From positions 10,204,229 to 10,268,228 of the forward strand of contig OZ025282.1 of assembly GCA_964019165.1 (NCBI GenBank): a stretch of DNA of 64,000 nucleotides. Direction: 5' to 3'. This document shows positions 58,861 through 64,000 of this stretch, in pieces (positions within the stretch are counted from its first letter, which is position 1; each line of letters starts with the position of its first letter). Both the position numbers and the translations under genes were made by a program. The notes under the pieces are model-generated. The model saw only the letters and a program-made list of their open reading frames with translations. It did not search any database and was not told where the DNA came from. The stretch comes from Mastigias papua (lineage: Eukaryota; Cnidaria; Scyphozoa; Rhizostomeae; Mastigiidae).

Positions 58861-61086
58861 CTAAGTCGGAACAGTAAGCGGGTCGACACGTCCATGTAAA
58901 TCAGGCCATAAATATCAAACATCATAAGCCCCCCTGGGCGCTAGTTCGGGGATTTAAGGTATTGTTCATCCATTCAGTTCAGTTCAGCTGCTTCAGAATG
59001 ACCTACCAAGCAACATGCAGAGATCGTTTACTGGTATCACAGAAGATATTGCTATGGTCTTTATTACACCTAACTGAAGTTTGCATTTAGATACAAAGGG
59101 ACCACATATTTGGCCGACAAAAATTATCATTTGAGATTAGATCTGCATCCGGCTATATATTCCCTGTCACATTTCAGACATTAGCATTCAATACTCTGAT
59201 GAGTGTTGAACGAAAACATTCCCTTTCAGTATGTTCAAAAGCTTCTCCACTTTTTGCGAGATAGTGATATTCAATAGTATGAAAAAAGTAGCTAAGAACT
59301 GCTTACAAGAAACTTTTCAGTTAAAGGAGCCTCTTTGCAGATATCTCATAAATTCATAAATTAAGAAAATTCACAATAGCAGCATGCAATAGTATATAAT
59401 AAACAGAAAGCAGACATTGTACATCTAACGAGACGCATACTACTGCAGAAGATGGTCAGATCTGTAACGAGTTCCATTAAAGGTGAATTCAACCATTCAA
59501 TATGGAATTCTCAGCTAATTCATAAAAATACAACTGAGCCTGATAGAATCTTCTCTAGTAGCTGCTAGGCTTCGAGCTCGACACACAAATTCAAATTAAC
59601 AAAATTACTCTCTAATGGGCACAAAAAGGTAGGGTTATGATAATCCAATTGTATTGTTTTGTAGGAGGGAGTATGTTATGATGAATACTAAGTTGGATAG
59701 AAATCACTTTTGTTGTGTTTTTCACAGAGCGATGAATACATCATTACATCTGGGCATGAAATACCAAATCGAGCTATATATCATATTAAATAGCCACCAC
59801 TATTTCTAATGTGGATGTGAAGTTCCTAAATAAATGGTACGCTAGCACAACTTCTAATGCAGATGCAGCCCATTTCAAAATAGTACGTTTCAAGAAGAAA
59901 AAGTTCCCACAATAGTTTGCTAATCAACAAGAGCATTAAAGTCTCTAAGACAGTTCAATACCAAATTCACAAAATCCAGTCTTGCATACACAGAAATTAT
60001 CTTTAGAGAACTTTGTTATAAATTCAGTATTCCTTGCAATACGCTGTCTCTGTGCATGGGAGCCTCTATATCCGCAAAAGGAAGATATCTATCAAATGTT
60101 ACAGACAGCTATTATCTCAGAAACAGTATATGTCTGCCTATCCAGTCAATAAACATGAGATACAATAAGCTTAGAAAGATAGAAAGCAACTTAGTAAATG
60201 CGATGAAATCAGGAGCAACTCTGCTGATAGGTGAAACAAAAGAAATGAAGCCTATGCAGACAAACAAAAGACAAGATACCTGTCCTAACCTCCCTTCGAA
60301 ATAAGTGAGTCAGAAGCAAAAGTGATCATTTTGCAATGTCATAGTATACCCAATGCTAAGCTAAACCAGTTGTGACACCAGTTATCTGTCAGCATATTAT
60401 AACAGCTTCAACTTTCAATCAAAACTAAATCCAAGTCCTCGTTCAAGAAGTATCCAAAATGCTGATTAAGGCAACAAAATTCTCTCCCACCTACTACACA
60501 AATAACTATATACACCTACAAATATACGCGATATCAAAGATTTTCCAATCAATGAGAACTATATATAGAGTGGTGTGCATTTCAAACACAGTTTAGCTAT
60601 CGGTGATTGCTAATTCCTCTCTCTGAGAGCTTGTGGATAACAAACGCTGCGATGACGTCATATCTACCATCATCATTCCTCTTAATGAAATTGTGCTCCT
60701 AAAATGGAACGAGATCTATTAGGAGAATTGAACTTGACTATTGACCGTACGAAGATGGGACAGTAATACGAGTCCTGATTGTGTTGCGCAGCAACGTACT
60801 AAGCCAGGATTGCTAAATCATTTACGCTAAGCATCCCAGACCAGCTGAGATTGAGTGGTAGCATGCATGGCTCAGAATCATGAAGTTGTGAAAACCTATT
60901 GCCTCTTGGTTGTGGTAGTGTTAAAAAGTATCATACACAAGACGATTTAAGGCTTTGACTTATGCAATCTATAACTACCGCCGCTAAAAGTTCACTAAAG
61001 TACTCTTCAAGTATCATAGTTATATCACATATTTGCAAAAAAGTATGAGTATTTTAGCCATGGTGCATTTAACCGTGCAATTTTAC
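58861..61086. other. No gene recognised
   Basis: This stretch has only short, random-looking frames (for example 60056-60304 on the plus strand). I see no RNA gene, satellite or clear mobile element. Confidence 0.4.
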
Positions 61087-63477
61087 CAATAAATCCTCCG
61101 GCCTTGGACGATACTGAGAAGATTTGCTCAAGCTAAAATGAAATAAAACATTATCAGTGGTACAAAACAATTTCTTCCTAAAGACATTGTCAAGCACTCT
61201 GGTGCCACTTCAAAAGCTAGAGACCTAGTTGTATGAACTAAACAAGATTCAGAAAATATCGTCAACAATATGTCAAACCAAGCAGCAATGTGTATACAAG
61301 AAAGAGATGCAATGGTCCAGGCATCTACAAGAAAGGGCCTGAGGTATCTGACTGTTTAAATGAATCTGAAGATATCTCTGCAAATATTTGCTCTAGTACA
61401 GCCACTGAAAAAGTTTCAAGTAGATTTTTTCGTAAACTGGAGAATGAAACTAGCAGAAGAGCCGCTCACCATCTCGAAATAAAATCGACAAATTCTACAC
61501 TGAAATTTTCCGTAGATAATCGCGGTGGATCCTAGAAGTAAAACGTACAAGACACAATGTGATAATGGCAGTAAAACTTAACCCAAGCCAAACAAAGAGT
61601 TTACAGAATAAAATTGCCTAGTTACATCGAAGCATGCATATACAATATTACAAAAATGAAATTAACTGATCCATTTCAGAGATAAAGGTTGAAATAATGT
61701 CTACTTGTACAGAGTTTGTTTTTTTAGAATATTATGAAGAAGATTGAAAATGCACTGCTAAATAAAAAAAGAAAACTGCTAGAAAACAAGTAAGGCAGCT
61801 AGGCAGTAAAAGGAGGGCACTAGGCAGTAAAATGAGGCTGCTAGTGATGAAAAACTGGCCTAAGACAGAATGCTCCATGGACTTTTACTTTGTAACATAG
61901 CATAAAATTTGATATTGAAAAGTCAAATCTAGAACTGATGGATTTTTGGTAAATATGTATGCCACAAAAATGATTGAATTCGTCCTTAATTTGATTCAGA
62001 TTTAACTAATTGGTCAGACTAAATATTCAGATTCAAATAAAATATTGATTTAGATTTAAATAAATAAACAAGGTAGACCGAGGTATTATGGGTAACTTTC
62101 TAGGGTGTTTGAAAATGAATATCAAATAACTCAGAGAACGGGGATGCACTCTCTCTACAAATCATACCAGTAGAGCAGATGGCACCTAGGCAGCTTATTT
62201 AGAAGATACCGATTCAGTGGATTATATTGTCTTCCCTAAGAAGATTCTTCAAAACATGAAAAGCACAAGAGTAAAAGATTTACCGGGGCAATTTGGGTCA
62301 CTTGTGTCGACAATTAATAAGAGTTCCCTATCTGTTTATAATAGTTCATTGACTTAAACTGCTCAAAAAATAGTAAAATATATAACACTACGCACTTTCC
62401 ATCCTTTATGCACAATAATACAGCACCATAGTCAATGTCATTTGAAATGTGTTTCAATACTCGCATTCATATGCCAATGTTTCATATAAATCACCATTCT
62501 TTCCTTCTTTAGTACAGTCATAGGTACCCCGGTGACCCAGATTACTCCAGTCTACCTTATATAAAAGCGTCGTACATAAAAGTATAACTAAAATATATTG
62601 TATCATATGAGAAGTACATATATGCTCAATCCCAAAAATCAGAAATCATACTCACCTCATTAAGTATACATTGAATCAGTTCTATAGCCTGTAATACAAA
62701 AATCATCAATAACATACTGAAATTTTTGGCAAGAAATTTATTCAATCATTGAAAACAAAATATCATGACTTGATATCATGATGAGTACCACGGCCAAGGC
62801 TGTAAAGTCTGAACGAGCAGGGTACACACAAAAGTTCCACAAAGCTCCGGTTGGTATAACATCTTAACATTCATTACTGTGTCCTTCGTCCAAGCCAAGA
62901 ATATCCTTTGCTGGGTAACTAAGTTTAGTTCTCTACATGTAAATCCTCACTAGGCACAATAAATTGGAAAAAAAAGCTCAATAGAAATAGCTAGAAATAC
63001 CTGCAAATTCTCATCTTTCCTCGATGAGTCCTAAGATAGAAAGGCAGCTGAGATTACAAATCGAGCTAACATACGTTTTGTAACAACGCACATGCTTTAA
63101 CATTGCAGTTCAAATGACTTGAATCACAATATTTAAAGCTAGACATGCAATTTTTGGCATCGAAATTTGGCACAAATTTTCTACTACCCAATCAATTTTC
63201 AAAAAACAAAGCAGAAAGCGAAAATCAAAGCTTATTTGAACTTGAAATAATACTAGAAACTGAAATGATTTACTATCACTGGATTTAATGTAGCAGCCAG
63301 TATTTGAACTTATTTGGAAAAGAATAAACTTAAAAAAGCTTATAAACTTATTAGGAAAAGAATAATCTGCAAAAAACAGACTTCCAAGCAAAGCTATCAT
63401 CTATATAATCAAAGAGCTAAAGAGAATTGTCTGTTGATTCATCTTACCGTTGGATATGGGAAGTGTCCTGTAGCCAT
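61087..63477 (-). other. Row of exon-like short segments, unidentified minus-strand gene
   Basis: Four minus-strand segments have good acceptors and donors. 63448-63477 (30 nt) reads MATGHFPYPT; 63001-63030 (30 nt) reads DSSRKDENLQ; 62656-62688 (33 nt) reads AIELIQCILNE; 61087-61132 (46 nt) reads LEQIFSVSSKAGGFI. The first three are multiples of three and join in phase 0. This suggests part of a gene with tiny exons, perhaps reaching past the right edge, but I recognise no family, and short segments with splice-like ends also arise by chance. Confidence 0.3.
62070..62558. mobile_element. Short DNA transposon with imperfect inverted ends
   Basis: The left end reads AAGGTAGACCGAGGTATTAT then GGGTAAC; the right end, reversed, reads AAGGTAGACTGGAGTAATCT then GGGTCAC. 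A third similar block (CCGGGGCAATTTGGGTCAC) lies inside at about 62284-62302. No coding frame; about 490 bp. No target duplication was confirmed. Confidence 0.5.
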
Positions 63478-64000
63478 CTGAAAACATCACAAGAAAAATA
63501 TGAATGGAGTTAGAGATTGGCAAAATGAGAACCATGGCAAAACGAGAACAACGGGAAGAATTAACCATTAAGCCATGGAACGATATTCTCTAAGCCAAAA
63601 GCTACTAGTTTGGTTCCTTTTTGATATTACAAGCAAGAAAACTACCAAACTATCTATTCTCCAATGATTGCCATTGAATATCATTTATCACAAGGCATCT
63701 CAAATTTAAACCCATTTACTGAAAGACTACTTCGTGAAAACTATTTGCCCTAAAATTCTGCGGAAGTACTCGTTCCTGAAAAAAGAACTTTTCGTTTATG
63801 GAAAAACGACGCCTGGCAATAGCTTACTGTTATGAAGCTAAAAGCCTGCTGCAGCGTCAACAATGGTATATTTCTACGAGCCAGTAATATGAAGGAATAA
63901 ATGTCCCACAAAGCTACAAACATGGGGAATCGAATACCAGAAAAAAGCATAGCAGATTGTCTTTGGACAACAAGCTATAATATGAATTACTGCCACCTTT
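63478..64000. other. Right edge, no gene recognised
   Basis: Only short frames (63750-63950, minus strand) without a recognisable family. It may contain further exons of the unidentified gene at 61087-63477. Confidence 0.35.

Overview
The window reads as nuclear DNA of an invertebrate animal. It is AT-rich, its genes are split by GT-AG introns of about 0.1 to 5 kb, it has long TA microsatellites, and it carries animal genes (NBAS, a paired-like homeobox gene, GPR89, PSMA1) with eukaryotic transposons (Penelope-like, pogo/Tigger-like, MITEs). I cannot assign a phylum. No prokaryotic, CRISPR, rRNA or tRNA feature was seen. The genes were rebuilt exon by exon from splice sites, reading phase and remembered family sequences, without any database search.

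Layout. All four recognised host genes lie on the minus strand. (1) 298-18725: the N-terminal third of NBAS, a subunit of the NRZ Golgi-to-ER tethering complex; the gene runs off the left edge. (2) 20070-26960: a four-exon homeobrain-like homeobox gene with an eh1/octapeptide motif and a Q50 homeodomain, split by the intron at homeodomain position 46/47 that is common in the paired class. (3) 30172-43708: a transposon block, made of a pogo-like remnant, a 911-bp pogo-like element, a 2758-bp Tigger-like element, and a Penelope-like (PLE) array of three tandem 2599-bp units plus one inverted truncated unit. (4) 44016-46108: GPR89 (Golgi pH regulator), two exons, complete. (5) 47809-57875: PSMA1 (20S proteasome alpha subunit), about 13 exons. 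(6) 58000-64000: no recognised gene; it has a CpG-richer stretch that may be the PSMA1 promoter, MITE copies and a few exon-like segments.

Most interesting points. One TA microsatellite seems to have been split by two unrelated elements, the Tigger-like element and the PLE array. The Tigger-like element carries, besides a transposase with two in-frame stops, an intact antisense ORF that resembles a HIRAN domain. Each PLE unit has a hammerhead-ribozyme-like motif near its end, and the only upstream ATG of the long ORF lies inside that motif, so the ORF spans the junction between tandem units. PSMA1 has an apparent insertion in its core fold and is bracketed by inverted copies of one MITE family.

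The host genes have separate housekeeping or developmental roles (retrograde trafficking, transcription, Golgi ion balance, proteolysis); I see no operon-like or functional link between them.
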